Assembly (NCBI GenBank): GCA_014379625.1
Contig: JACMLJ010000065.1
Coordinates: 1-64,000 of the forward strand
Source: Ferruginibacter sp.
Lineage (GTDB): Bacteria > Bacteroidota > Bacteroidia > Chitinophagales > Chitinophagaceae
Direction of reading: 5' to 3'
Length of the DNA stretch: 64,000 bases
Part shown: piece by piece, positions 30,163 to 40,712 of the stretch
Numbering within the stretch: the stretch's first letter is position 1
Layout of the letters: each line of letters begins with the position of its first letter
The notes under the pieces: generated by a model
What the model saw: the letters and a program-made list of their open reading frames with translations, nothing else
The model's database searches: none
What the model was told of the DNA's origin: nothing
Translations under genes and position numbers: made by a program

Positions 30163-31868
30163 TACCAGAACTTAACATATAATGCGATTATAATCAATAA
30201 GGTAATCACAATCAAAGCGGTTGTTTGCGGCTTTAATTTAAACATTTCCTTATCTAATAAGAATGCCTTTGGATTAATCTTCGGCCCACCAAGACTGATA
30301 GCCACCATAACGATCATGGTAAACAAAAATGACAGTCCCATGCAAATATGAAAAGGAATTACAAACACTTCTTTTCCGTTTTGAACAGTATGATAAGCAG
30401 TGTATAAAAAAGTTTCGTTGCCAAATAACTGCGGCGCGAATTCATTAAATAAAACTGATAAAAGAAAGCCCGTTAAAAGGCCTGCAATTGCTGCGGCCCC
30501 GGTAGTTCTTTTCCAGAACATACCCAGTAAAAACATAGCAAACACACCAGGACTTATATAACCGGTATATTGTTGTATAAATGTAAAACCACCCTTACCC
30601 CCAATGCCTAATAAGTCGCTCCATGTAAACATTACAGCCAGTATCATTGCAATCAAAACTGCAATTCTTCCCGTATACACCTGGCTTTTTTCAGACGACT
30701 CTTTCTGGAAATATTTCTTATGGATATCCAGGGTATAAATGGTTGATATACTATTTACTTTACCAGCAAGGGATGCTACAATTGCGGCAGTTAAGGCAGC
30801 AACCGACAAACCCTTTAACCCCGTAGGTAAAAAAGTGAGGACTGCCGAATATGCACCATCTTTCCCTCCCACTAAGGGGCTTAAATTTTTAGCCACTTCC
30901 GGATTGTTATATAAAACAAAAGCAGCGATACCCGGTAACATTACGATTAGGGGCATTAATAATTTTAAAAGCCCGGCAAATAAAATACCGGTACGGGCGG
31001 TTTGCAGATCGGCGCCCAAAGCGCGCTGTGTTATATATTGGTTACAGCCCCAGTAATTAAGATTAATGATCCAGATACCGGCTACATAGGCCAGCAAACC
31101 CGGGAAAGTAATGTATTTATTAATATCGTTTTGAGAAGAATCTGCAGTTGGTCTTGGAATGATCATTTTAAAATGCTCCGGCGCTTCCTTCATCAAAACT
31201 TTAAAACCCGCGATAGCATTCTGGCCTACACCAAAATATTCACCCACCGTGGTTAAAGCGATGTAGGTAGTAACCAACCCCCCGATGATCAATACCGCCA
31301 CCTGTATCACATCTGTATACGCAACCACTTTCATACCGCCTAAAGATATCAGCAAAGCGAATATTGCAAGTCCAACCATGATCGTATGAAGATAACCACC
31401 GCCGGCTATCCCATTAATAGCCACGGCGCCAAGGTATAAGATGGAAGTAAGGTTAACAAAAACATACAAAAACAACCAGAAAACCGCCATGATCAAAGCA
31501 GTTGATTCATTGTACCGTGTTTTTAAGAACTGTGGCATGGTATAAATCTTGTTCTTAAGATATACCGGAATAAACCAAACCGCTACTATAATAAGCGCAA
31601 TCGCTGCTATCCATTCATAAGCAGCAACAGCAATACCTAAAAAGAACCCCTCTCCACTCATACCAATAAATTGCTCTGCGGATATATTGGATGCAATTAA
31701 AGAAGCCCCGATGGCCCACCAGGTAAGCGTTCCTTCTGCCAGGAAATAAGCTTTGGCATCATGTTCATTTTTTTTGCGTTTATGGTAGATGCTATAACCA
31801 TAGCCGGCTACTATAATAAAGTACACAATAAATACCACGTAATCGGCAAAAGCGAGGTTCTTATCCAT
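30162..31868 (-). CDS. Sodium:solute symporter family (SSS) sugar transporter
   Basis: 568 aa, about 14 TM; AEGTLTWWAIGASLIASNISAEQFIGMSGEGF...YNESTALIMAVFWLFLYVFVNLTSILYLGAVAINGI; in the arabinose cluster. Confidence 0.95.
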   Translation of the reverse strand: MDKNLAFADYVVFIVYFIIVAGYGYSIYHKRKKNEHDAKAYFLAEGTLTWWAIGASLIASNISAEQFIGMSGEGFFLGIAVAAYEWIAAIALIIVAVWFIPVYLKNKIYTMPQFLKTRYNESTALIMAVFWLFLYVFVNLTSILYLGAVAINGIAGGGYLHTIMVGLAIFALLISLGGMKVVAYTDVIQVAVLIIGGLVTTYIALTTVGEYFGVGQNAIAGFKVLMKEAPEHFKMIIPRPTADSSQNDINKYITFPGLLAYVAGIWIINLNYWGCNQYITQRALGADLQTARTGILFAGLLKLLMPLIVMLPGIAAFVLYNNPEVAKNLSPLVGGKDGAYSAVLTFLPTGLKGLSVAALTAAIVASLAGKVNSISTIYTLDIHKKYFQKESSEKSQVYTGRIAVLIAMILAVMFTWSDLLGIGGKGGFTFIQQYTGYISPGVFAMFLLGMFWKRTTGAAAIAGLLTGFLLSVLFNEFAPQLFGNETFLYTAYHTVQNGKEVFVIPFHICMGLSFLFTMIVMVAISLGGPKINPKAFLLDKEMFKLKPQTTALIVITLLIIIALYVKFW

Positions 31869-31937
31869 AAGTAAGAATTTTGATTGTTTTTTTCAGGTTA
31901 AAATTTAATTGGCAATAATACAATTACAATGTTAAGT

Positions 31938-33437
31938 TTATTTATTGATTTGATAATACACTTCGTTCCAGCGCAATTCATTTTTAAACTGGTACAAATT
32001 AGTATCCTTTCCTATTAATGCAAATTCAATAGATGCCATCTCTGCAAAATCCTGCAAATGAGCAGCCGTGAGGTTCTGGCTATAACCCGTATGATGGGCG
32101 CCGCCGGCCAGTATCCAGGCAGCACAACCCGTTTTCATATCCGGCAATGGTTTCCATAAAACGCGGGCTACCGGCAGTTTGGGAAGGTCATGTAAGGGAG
32201 CAACCGCTTCTACTTCGTTAACCAGCAGGCGAAAACGGTTTCCCATATCTATCAGTGAGGCATTTAAAGCCGGTCCCCCATCGCAACTGAATACTAATCT
32301 TACCGGATCAGCCTTGCCGCCAATACCCAATGGATGTACCTGGCAACTCGGTTTGCCATGTGCTATGGACGGGCAAATTTCGAGCATGTGTGAACCCAGT
32401 ACCATCGGGTTCTTCGGATCAAAATGATAGGTATAATCTTCCATAAATGAATTGCCGCCGGGCAAACCGCTACCCATTACCTTCATCGCCCGTACAAGCG
32501 CCGCTGTCTTCCAGTCGCCCTCACCGGCAAAGCCATAACCACTCGCCATCAGGCGCTGGGCGGCAATTCCGGGCAATTGCGCCATACCGTGCAGGTCTTC
32601 AAATGTATCCGTAAACCCTTTATAATTGCCCGCCTCCAGGAATGCACGTAACCCGATTTCAATTTTAGCCGCCTCTCTTAAGGATTGATATTGCGCCCCA
32701 TCTTTTTTTAATGCGGGAACCAATGTGTACTGGTCTTCGTATTCACCGATCAGCAAATCAATGGACGCATCACTTGTTTCGTTGATTACTTTTACCAGGT
32801 CGCCAATGCCGTGTGTGTTTACTGCATAGCCAAACTTATATTCAGCTTCAACTTTATCGCCATCCGTTACGGCAACAAAGCGCATGTTATCTCCAAAGCG
32901 CACAAACTTTGCACCCTGCCAGTCATTCCATCCCGCGGCGGCACGGGTCCAGGTATTTAATTCTTCCAACACTTCCGGATCCTGCCAATGGCCAACTACT
33001 ACCTTCCTGTTCATCCGCATGCGGCTGACTATAAAACCAAATTCCCTGTCGCCATGCGCACTTTGATTGAGGTTCATAAAGTCCATGTCAATATCATTCC
33101 ATGGAATATCGCGGTTAAACTGTGTATGTAAATGACACAAGGGTTTTTGCAAAATTTTCAATCCGCCAATCCACATTTTCGCCGGCGAAAAAGTATGCAT
33201 CCATGCGATGATACCGATACAGTTCTTTGCTGTATTGGCTTCCATGCAAATGGCATAAATTTCTTCGGTGGTTTTAACCGTTGGTTTAAACACTAGTTTT
33301 ACGGAAATTTGCGGCGCATCGTTTAATGAAGCGGCAATTGTCTGGGAATGTAAGGCTACCTGCTTCAATGTTTCTTCACCATATAAATGCTGGCTGCCGG
33401 TTACAAACCATACTTCAAATTCTTTGAGATTTATCAT
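31938..33437 (-). CDS. araA: L-arabinose isomerase
   Basis: Likely start 33437 ([39 protein letters not shown]); [49 protein letters not shown]. Confidence 0.98.
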   Translation of the reverse strand: MINLKEFEVWFVTGSQHLYGEETLKQVALHSQTIAASLNDAPQISVKLVFKPTVKTTEEIYAICMEANTAKNCIGIIAWMHTFSPAKMWIGGLKILQKPLCHLHTQFNRDIPWNDIDMDFMNLNQSAHGDREFGFIVSRMRMNRKVVVGHWQDPEVLEELNTWTRAAAGWNDWQGAKFVRFGDNMRFVAVTDGDKVEAEYKFGYAVNTHGIGDLVKVINETSDASIDLLIGEYEDQYTLVPALKKDGAQYQSLREAAKIEIGLRAFLEAGNYKGFTDTFEDLHGMAQLPGIAAQRLMASGYGFAGEGDWKTAALVRAMKVMGSGLPGGNSFMEDYTYHFDPKNPMVLGSHMLEICPSIAHGKPSCQVHPLGIGGKADPVRLVFSCDGGPALNASLIDMGNRFRLLVNEVEAVAPLHDLPKLPVARVLWKPLPDMKTGCAAWILAGGAHHTGYSQNLTAAHLQDFAEMASIEFALIGKDTNLYQFKNELRWNEVYYQINK

Positions 33438-33648
33438 TGCTGGGACTTTTTTATTTTTATATTTTTTTGCGATGACGATGGGCATTAGCCATCATTATTA
33501 TATTTCGCGCTTTAAGGGCTGGTAGCTCAATTTTTGAACAAAACTCTCTCTTACTATACCAAAATTTATTATTCATCATACCCTGTATGGTATCCTGCAT
33601 CAAGTATCCAGCATCAAGCATCAAGTACCCGGCATCCCCCGTCCCCTT

Positions 33649-34347
33649 CTATTGCCCGTAATAACTATCCGGCCCATGTTTGCGTTCAAAATGCTTTTTG
33701 ATGAGTGAATCCTGCAGCCTGGGTGCATTGGGATTGATCTGTTCGGTTAATAATGCCATTTGCGCGATACATTCCAGTACGGCACTGTTGTACACCGCTT
33801 TCTCCGGGGTTTTGCCCCAGGTGAACGGCGCATGATTACCTACCAGTATCATTTCTATTTCTTCATAACCGAGGTTCTTCTCTTTCAGTGCATGCATTAT
33901 CTGGAAACCGGTTTCATATTCATAATTACCCTGTATCATTTCATCACTCATTGGTGGCGCGCAGGGGATATCCACCGTATTATGATCGGCATGTGTAGTT
34001 CCAAAAATAGGTATGGAACGATGGCTCTGCGCCCATGCGGTAGCGTAAGTAGAGTGGGTATGCACGATGCCCCCGATCTTTTCCCAATGCTTGTACAATA
34101 CAGCATGGGTAAGCGTATCAGAGGAAGGCCGGAGCGTACCTTCAACAATTTTTCCATCAAAGTCAACAATCACCATTTTTGCCGGTGATAAATCTTCATA
34201 AGGAACCCCACTTGGTTTAATGGCAAATACACCCGCAGTTCTGTCTGCCGCGCTCACATTTCCAAATGTAAATAACACCAAACCTAATTTGGGTAATTGC
34301 ATATTGGCATCATAAGCCGATTGTTGTATTTCATCGTATTTACTCAT
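33649..34347 (-). CDS. araD: L-ribulose-5-phosphate 4-epimerase
   Basis: 232 aa; LPKLGLVLFTFGNVSAADRTAGVFAIKPSGVPYEDLSPAKMVIVD...GGIVHTHSTYATAWAQSHRSIPIFGTTHADHN. Confidence 0.97.
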   Translation of the reverse strand: MSKYDEIQQSAYDANMQLPKLGLVLFTFGNVSAADRTAGVFAIKPSGVPYEDLSPAKMVIVDFDGKIVEGTLRPSSDTLTHAVLYKHWEKIGGIVHTHSTYATAWAQSHRSIPIFGTTHADHNTVDIPCAPPMSDEMIQGNYEYETGFQIMHALKEKNLGYEEIEMILVGNHAPFTWGKTPEKAVYNSAVLECIAQMALLTEQINPNAPRLQDSLIKKHFERKHGPDSYYGQ

Positions 34348-34349
34348 AT

Positions 34350-34475
34350 AAGTTGATCGTTGATGGTTGTTTGTTGATCGTTGTTCGTTGATGGTTGATC
34401 GTTGATGGTTGTTTGTTGATCGTTGTTCGTTGATGGTTGATCGTTGTTTGTTGTTTGTTGTTGGTTGTTGGTTCT
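34350..34475. repeat. Low-complexity tandem repeat (GTTGATSGTTGWTYGTTGTT...)
   Basis: gttgatcgttgatggttgtttgttgatcgttgttcgttgatggttgatcgttgatggttgtttgttgatcg... between araB and araD. Confidence 0.9.
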
Positions 34476-34540
34476 AAGTAAGTAACCGGCGATTTATATA
34501 TTATTCCATTACCTATTGCCCATTGCCCATTCACCATTGC

Positions 34541-36232
34541 TCATTCACCATTGCCTTCTGTTGCGCTCTCAATAAATTTTCCCAACTGCCGGTAACTGTT
34601 GTAACGCTGTTTGTAAATGCCCACACGTTCGGGGTTGGGAAAATATTCCGCATCAAAGCCCTGTCCCATCGCCATCATCGCATCTTCTACTTTTTCATAA
34701 ATACCTGCGGCTGTTGCAGCGAACATGGCTGCACCGAGGGCACAGGTTTGTTCTGATTTATGGATGCGGATAGGCATGTCCATTACGTCTGCCATCATCT
34801 GCATAATAAAAGGCGATTTTTTAGCAACGCCTCCAATCCCGATCAATCCTTTTACCGGCACCCCCTGTTCATTAAACCGGTCAACAATGGCTTTTGCGCC
34901 AAAGCAGGTTGCTTCTGCAATGGCACGGAATATTTTCGGTGCATCCGTTCCTAGGCTTAACCCCGAAATCGCACCTTTTAGCAATTGATTTGCATCGGGT
35001 GTACGCCTGCCGTTGAACCAGTCTAATGCGAGTTCATTATTTTCATCCGGCGGTAGCAACGCCGCCTCTTTACTCAATTCAGCTATGATATTGTTAGTGG
35101 CTTCTTCAATCAACTTTGCTGCGGTGGCCTTATCGATTATGGCCGACTTTGGCAACAGTTTTTGCAGCGGCCATGCCAGTATATTTTTAAACCATGCATA
35201 AGCATCACCAAATGCAGACTGCCCTGCTTCCATACCCATCATACCTGGAATGACTGAGCCCGGCACCTGTCCGCAAATACCCTTCACCAGTTTACCTTCC
35301 ACTTCGTTCATCGGCGCTACCAGCATATCACAGGTTGAAGTGCCCATTACTTTACTTAAATGATAAGCTTCAATCTGGCCGCCTACCGCTCCCATATGCG
35401 CATCAAATGCACCTACGCCAATTACCACACTGGTGCTAAGCCCGAGGCGTTGGGCCCATTCAGCAGACAGATTACCCACCCGCTGATCCGCGGTATAAGT
35501 TTCTTTAAACAGCTTTTTTGTAAATCCTTTGAGCAGGGGATCAAGTGATGCAAAAAATTCATCCGGAGGTAATCCGTCAAATGCTTCACTCCACAGGGCC
35601 TTGTGCCCGGCACTGCATACGCCGCGTTTCATCAGCTTAACATCCGTACCGCCTGAAAGCAGGAAGGGTACCCAGTCGCAGTGCTCAACCCATGAATACA
35701 CCGCGTCCCTCACCGCACTATCCGCACGTAAAATGCGTAGCAGCTTCGCCCAATACCATTCAGATGAATAGATGCCGCCAACAAATTGCAGGTAATTGAA
35801 ATCAAACTTTGTTGCATGCTCATTTATTTCTCCCGCTTCTTTTACAGCGGTATGGTCTTTCCATAAAACAAACATCGCATTGGGATTGGTTTCAAAAGAT
35901 GGCAACAATGCCAGCGGGGTACCTGTTTCATCCACTGCTACCGGGGAGGATCCGGTAGTGTCTACTGAGATGGCTTTGATATTGGCTGCCACGGCAGGTC
36001 CGGCTTGTTGCAAACAGCTTTTAATGGTTTGCTCGAGGCCTTCCACATAATCCAGCGGATGCTGACGAAACTGGTTTAAAGCAGCATCACAATACAAACC
36101 TTCTTTCCAGCGGGGATAGTAAAAAACGGCAGCAGCAATTTCATTTCCGTTAGCGGCATTCACAATGATGGAACGCACTGAGTCAGTTCCGTAGTCGACT
36201 CCTATTACAAATTGATCGTTCATAATGAGCAA
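34541..36232 (-). CDS. araB: Ribulokinase (FGGY family)
   Basis: 563 aa; FVIGVDYGTDSVRSIIVNAANGNEIAAAVFYYPRWKEGLYCDAALNQFRQHPLDYVEG...IGVGAFDAHMGAVGGQI...GIGGVAKKSPFIMQMMADV. Confidence 0.97.
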   Translation of the reverse strand: MLIMNDQFVIGVDYGTDSVRSIIVNAANGNEIAAAVFYYPRWKEGLYCDAALNQFRQHPLDYVEGLEQTIKSCLQQAGPAVAANIKAISVDTTGSSPVAVDETGTPLALLPSFETNPNAMFVLWKDHTAVKEAGEINEHATKFDFNYLQFVGGIYSSEWYWAKLLRILRADSAVRDAVYSWVEHCDWVPFLLSGGTDVKLMKRGVCSAGHKALWSEAFDGLPPDEFFASLDPLLKGFTKKLFKETYTADQRVGNLSAEWAQRLGLSTSVVIGVGAFDAHMGAVGGQIEAYHLSKVMGTSTCDMLVAPMNEVEGKLVKGICGQVPGSVIPGMMGMEAGQSAFGDAYAWFKNILAWPLQKLLPKSAIIDKATAAKLIEEATNNIIAELSKEAALLPPDENNELALDWFNGRRTPDANQLLKGAISGLSLGTDAPKIFRAIAEATCFGAKAIVDRFNEQGVPVKGLIGIGGVAKKSPFIMQMMADVMDMPIRIHKSEQTCALGAAMFAATAAGIYEKVEDAMMAMGQGFDAEYFPNPERVGIYKQRYNSYRQLGKFIESATEGNGE

Positions 36233-36337
36233 GGCAATGTTTTAGCAAATATAATATTATTTGTATAATTGACAATTATTTTTTTTCTAAGGCTTTACGG
36301 GTAGTTTCCAGGCAATAAAACCCGCCCAAACGCAAAA

Positions 36338-36365
36338 ACCACCTGTTGTTTACAACGGGTGGTAT
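36338..36365 (-). terminator. Intrinsic terminator downstream of kduI
   Basis: ccacctgttgttta-caacgggtgg stem; minus-strand reading is followed by TTTTT. Confidence 0.7.
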
Positions 36366-36394
36366 ATTCTTTTATTCTTTTTAATTATCAGCGT

Positions 36395-37225
36395 TTATCT
36401 TAGCGTGTGCACCGGTGCAGCATCCATATCCGGAAACGCCTGGTTTTCACCCGCCATACCCCAGATAAACCCATAGTTGGAAGTGCCTGATCCAAAATGT
36501 ACGCTCCAGGGAGCTGATATCACTGCTTCATGATTGGTTAACACCACATGCCTTGTCTGTTGGGGTTCTCCCATAAAATGAAATACGACCTGCGATTCGG
36601 GAACATCGAAATAAAAATATGCTTCCATCCTGCGGGTATGCGTATGCGGCGGAACCGAATTCCATACGCTGCCGCTTTGTAAAACGGTTAGCCCCATTAC
36701 CAACTGGCAACTTTTGATCCCATCGAGGTGAATATATTTATAAATTGTTCGTTGATTGGAAGTTTCCACCGCACCAAGGGAAACGGGTGATGCTTCTTCC
36801 CGTGTCATTTTTACAGTGGGATAAATATGATGCGCCGGAACGGACAGTAAATAAAACAGTGCGGGGTCGCCGGCATCCTGCGATTGAAAACTTACATCGG
36901 TTGTTTCCTTTCCGACATAAATACAATCCAATTTTTCAAGGTCATACCCCTGGCCGTTTACCAATACTTTTCCGGCGCCACCAATATTGATAATACCCAT
37001 TTCCCTTCTTTCTAAAAAATAACCGGCTTTCAGTTCTTCGTCATTCTCCAATACGATGGTGGAGTGAACAGGTTTTACGCCTCCAATGATCATCCTGTCA
37101 TAGTGAGAATACACAAGATTGATTGTATCGTCCTGCATCAGGCTTTCGCATACAAAATTTTTTCTTAATTCGCCGGTATCCATTGATGCCGTTTCCTTCG
37201 GGCTATTCTGAAATCTTATTTCCAT
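36395..37225 (-). CDS. kduI: 5-dehydro-4-deoxy-D-glucuronate isomerase
   Basis: 276 aa; MIIGGVKPVHSTIVLENDEELKAGYFLERREMGIINIGGAGKV...LVMGLTVLQSGSVWNSVPPHTHTRRMEAYFYFDV...PWSVHFGSGTSNYGFIWGMAGEN. Confidence 0.97.
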   Translation of the reverse strand: MEIRFQNSPKETASMDTGELRKNFVCESLMQDDTINLVYSHYDRMIIGGVKPVHSTIVLENDEELKAGYFLERREMGIINIGGAGKVLVNGQGYDLEKLDCIYVGKETTDVSFQSQDAGDPALFYLLSVPAHHIYPTVKMTREEASPVSLGAVETSNQRTIYKYIHLDGIKSCQLVMGLTVLQSGSVWNSVPPHTHTRRMEAYFYFDVPESQVVFHFMGEPQQTRHVVLTNHEAVISAPWSVHFGSGTSNYGFIWGMAGENQAFPDMDAAPVHTLR

Positions 37226-37665
37226 TGTATTGAATTTTTAATATTGAAGTGTCTGTTATTAATGCTGTAGCTCATCATAGTTGACATCATATCCTTCATT
37301 AGCGCCGGCATTACGTCGAGCATTTTTTTCCCCTCCGGTGATTTATAAAAGTCAATGTATTTTTATATTTCTGATATAGTAAAATATTTATCATAAATCT
37401 CTACCAGGTCTTTGTCATACATTTTTTTCGTCTATGCAATAGTCTCTTCCTTAACATAGGCCGCATACAAACTATCTCTTTGTGGATTTTTAGCGCCGGG
37501 TAAATTTTTAAAAGTCTGGCTTATCATATTTTCAACCATGGAGTTTACTAAGTCATCAGTTTTCATTAATTTAAAAAACGCTGTAATTTTTTCTTTCTTG
37601 GTTTGGGCTGAAGTATTAAACGCCAATAATCCAAAAAGGGCGGAAAGTAAAATAATTCTTTTCAT
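37216..37665 (-). pseudogene. DUF2059-like secreted protein with two internal in-frame stop codons
   Basis: Single continuous minus-strand frame: MKRIILLSALFGLLAFNTSAQTKKEKITAFFKLMKTDDLVNSMVENMISQTFKNLPGAKNPQRDSLYAAYVKEETIA*TKKMYDKDLVEIYDKYFTISEI*KYIDFYKSPEGKKMLDVMPALMKDMMSTMMSYSINNRHFNIKNSIQWK*. Confidence 0.85.
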
Positions 37666-37876
37666 AATTTTTTTATAGTACTGTTTTATTTTCATGGCGA
37701 ATGTCGTTCTATTCACCCAACAAATAACTTATGTCTTGTTTAAATCTTTACAATCCCGCTACCGGTTATCATAAGCAATGACCCGCCAATAAAAAAATAA
37801 CCTGGTTTTTATCAGCGGCCAGTTCTCGTCATTTCTCTTAGTAAACGACATCCTTAATTTTTAGCGCTTAATTTTT

Positions 37877-38665
37877 TCACTCATTCGCTGCTTTTCCTAA
37901 AGACGCCAGTATCCCCCCATCAACATACAAAATATGACCATTTACAAAATCAGATGCTTTGGAGGAAAGAAAGATCACCGCGCCCTGTAAATCATCGGGG
38001 TTTCCCCAGCGTTCGGCAGGTGTACGGCGAATAATAAAATCATTGAACGGATGCCCGTCCACCCGTATGGGCGCTGTTTGTGAGGTGGCAAAATAACCGG
38101 GGCCGATACCATTTACCTGGATATTGTGTTTGGCCCATTCCGTAGCCAGGTTTTTGGTCAGCATCTTTAACCCTCCTTTGGCCGCTGCGTATGCGCTTAC
38201 TGTTTCCCTGCCTACTTCACTCATCATGGAGCACATGTTTATGATCTTGCCACTACCCCGCTTAACCATATATTTACCGATATGTTTTGACATGATAAAA
38301 GGCCCGGTGAGATCAATTTTTAACACCAGTTCCCAATCGGCTACCTCCATATCCAACACCGGCGTACGCCGGATGATCCCAGCGTTGTTTACCAGGATAT
38401 CAATCGGACCTACTTCTGATTCAATTAATTCAATATATTCTTTTACGGCTGCTTCATTGGTTACATCAAATAAATAGCCATGCGCCTTGATACCATCAGC
38501 AGCATATTCAGCAATGGCGGTATCCAGTTTCTCCTGAACAAGGTCATTGACAATGATCTGCGCACCTGCTTTGGCAAGCCCGGTAGCCATTGACATTCCC
38601 AAACCATGCGTAGCTCCAGTTATTAAAGCATTTTTTCCGGTTAAATCAAATAACGATAGTGACAT
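37877..38665 (-). CDS. SDR-family oxidoreductase (gluconate 5-dehydrogenase / KduD-like)
   Basis: 262 aa; FDLTGKNALITGATHGLGMSMATGLAKAGAQIIVND...ILVNNAGIIRRTPV...YAAAKGGLKMLTKNLATEWAKHNIQVNGIGPGYF. Confidence 0.93.
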   Translation of the reverse strand: MSLSLFDLTGKNALITGATHGLGMSMATGLAKAGAQIIVNDLVQEKLDTAIAEYAADGIKAHGYLFDVTNEAAVKEYIELIESEVGPIDILVNNAGIIRRTPVLDMEVADWELVLKIDLTGPFIMSKHIGKYMVKRGSGKIINMCSMMSEVGRETVSAYAAAKGGLKMLTKNLATEWAKHNIQVNGIGPGYFATSQTAPIRVDGHPFNDFIIRRTPAERWGNPDDLQGAVIFLSSKASDFVNGHILYVDGGILASLGKAANE

Positions 38666-39088
38666 GTTTATTTTATTTTATTTTTATAATAATGAATTGA
38701 TGATGATTCAAAAATACCAGTACCTAAACAGAACAATAGCTATGAATTGTCTGAAAGTTCTTTCATAGCTATCTTCGGGGAGGATTTCTATGGCCATTGA
38801 TACTTTAAATAATGGTTTAACTGACAGCGTGGTGATTCTTTTTTCAACAATGCGGCTAAAGGTAGTATGTAACTACGTCGGTAGGCTACAATCAATTGTA
38901 TTTATTTGCGCAATCGAGTGCGTAGAACTTCAGGTTTGGTTCACGCACGCTTTCCTGGAATGAATAAGGAAGAGATTCAGTTTTAAAAACAATCCTTTGT
39001 CAGGTTAAGCGCAATTCATCCACTGTGATTGTTCCAATATTTCCCCATTGAGCATTCACCATTCACCATTCACCATTGACTTTTCACC

Positions 39089-40519
39089 TTAACACACTTT
39101 TATTACCTCCATATTCAGCAACGAACCTAATTTTTCAATTTTTGTGCTGATATGCCCCAGTCCGACCGCGCAATGATGAGCAGGGCCATAACTGTTCCAG
39201 TCGTTCACAAACTTTCTTGCACCGATTGAAAATTTATACCTGCTGTTGGTATTACCGATCTGCAAAACCGGGCCTGCAACAGATGCCCCTTCAGCAACCA
39301 GTAACATCAGTTTTCCATTAGTAGACTCCACTACGGAAAGTAAGGTAACCGGCCCGTTCTTAACCGACATTTCAACAGACAATCCACTACCCACTTTTCC
39401 ATGGTATACGCCTAGCGGGCGAACCTTGGTTTTGCCCTCCGAGATAGCAATATGACCCGGCCCGTCATGTCCCATCAGTACCACATCATCTTTAAAATCC
39501 ATTGCATAATATTCAGTGAACGAACCACCTGCGCCAAAAGAGTCCATGATCTTCATCGCCTGCGCATTTTTTATTTCATATTCCCCGGCTACAGGCACCC
39601 CATTGGCAGTGAGCAATGAATTACCCAGGATGATGGATGCTACCGCATTTTCGTTTTCTGCATTACCCGTGCCTTTATAATAATATGCCATCGAGCCTAA
39701 CTGGTATTGGTCTACCAGCCTGTCCAACGCGATTGAAGTAATGGCCGCATTGGTTAATTCCGCTGCTGAACAATCGGGTTGTACATCAAATACCTGCTGA
39801 AATAAAGTCACCCGTTGCGCAGCGTCGGTTGCGGTAACATTTTTTCGGTGTGCCACCAGTTCTTCCACTTCCAACAATTCGATATGGCCGCCAAAATGTG
39901 CGTATTGCTGTGTAAGATCGGTGTAAATATCCAACATGCCACTATAATAATGTCCCAGGCAACCCATGCGGTTGTAAAACATGGTATAAGCTACTTTCGC
40001 GGCTTCCACCCATTGCATGATTTCATTCCAGCATTCGGGATCATCATTCAGCATCCCGGTTACCTGGTGAAATTGTATACCGGCTCTTTTAAACACATTC
40101 GCGATTTCGGGTACCGGGCAGGCCGAACAATAGGCCAGCCATTCTCCCGTCATTTTAGTGCGGTCGGTGATTGCATTGAAAGCAGCATAATCAATGGATG
40201 CTTCCGGGGCCAGGTTAAGTATGATCACCGGCACTTTTGCCCGCTGCACCACGGGCAAAACGGTGGATGAGAGTGCATAGGTAGTAACGTATAAAAAGAT
40301 AATGTCCACATCTTCCCTTTTAAACAATTTTCCCGCTTCAAATGCCTTATCGGTTGTATCCACCAGCCCTGCATTAATGATCCGGGGATTCATTGCTTCC
40401 AGCTTTTGATGAACCTGGCCCATATACCCTTCCAGTCGTTCTTTCAACCCTTCAAACTGGGTCCAGTAGGTATCGAGGCCAATCCCAAATAGTCCAATTT
40501 TCATCTCATCATTTTTCAT
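39089..40519 (-). CDS. L-fucose/L-arabinose isomerase family protein
   Basis: 476 aa; MKIGLFGIGLDTYWTQFEGLKERLEGY...DVDIIFLYVTTYALSSTVLPVVQRAKVPVIILNLAP...GPAHHCAVGLGHISTKIEKLGSLLNMEVIKVC. Confidence 0.88.
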   Translation of the reverse strand: MKNDEMKIGLFGIGLDTYWTQFEGLKERLEGYMGQVHQKLEAMNPRIINAGLVDTTDKAFEAGKLFKREDVDIIFLYVTTYALSSTVLPVVQRAKVPVIILNLAPEASIDYAAFNAITDRTKMTGEWLAYCSACPVPEIANVFKRAGIQFHQVTGMLNDDPECWNEIMQWVEAAKVAYTMFYNRMGCLGHYYSGMLDIYTDLTQQYAHFGGHIELLEVEELVAHRKNVTATDAAQRVTLFQQVFDVQPDCSAAELTNAAITSIALDRLVDQYQLGSMAYYYKGTGNAENENAVASIILGNSLLTANGVPVAGEYEIKNAQAMKIMDSFGAGGSFTEYYAMDFKDDVVLMGHDGPGHIAISEGKTKVRPLGVYHGKVGSGLSVEMSVKNGPVTLLSVVESTNGKLMLLVAEGASVAGPVLQIGNTNSRYKFSIGARKFVNDWNSYGPAHHCAVGLGHISTKIEKLGSLLNMEVIKVC

Positions 40520-40712
40520 GGAAATTATTTTTTTGATCGTTGATCACTAGTTGTTTATGGAAGAGGTTTAAAGCTTACAAAGTTGAGCCCCATTCTATAA
40601 GTTCTTTACTAAACGAAAGTGATTCATTTTTCACCCTTCACCCCCTCCGAATGATCTTTAGCCCGGCAGCATTGCTCATTCACCATTCACCTTTCACCAC
40701 TGCCCCTTCGCG

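Noticed and set aside
29885-30178. Overlapping ORFs of 97 aa and 77 aa (PERSRR / FDSAQD-type sequence)
   Set aside because: They are translations of the tandem CTTCGACTNCGCTCAGG repeat, not genuine proteins.
34340-34537. 65-aa ORF MVNGQWAIGNGIIYKSPVTYLEPTTNNKQQTTINHQRTTINKQ...
   Set aside because: Encoded entirely by low-complexity tandem repeat.
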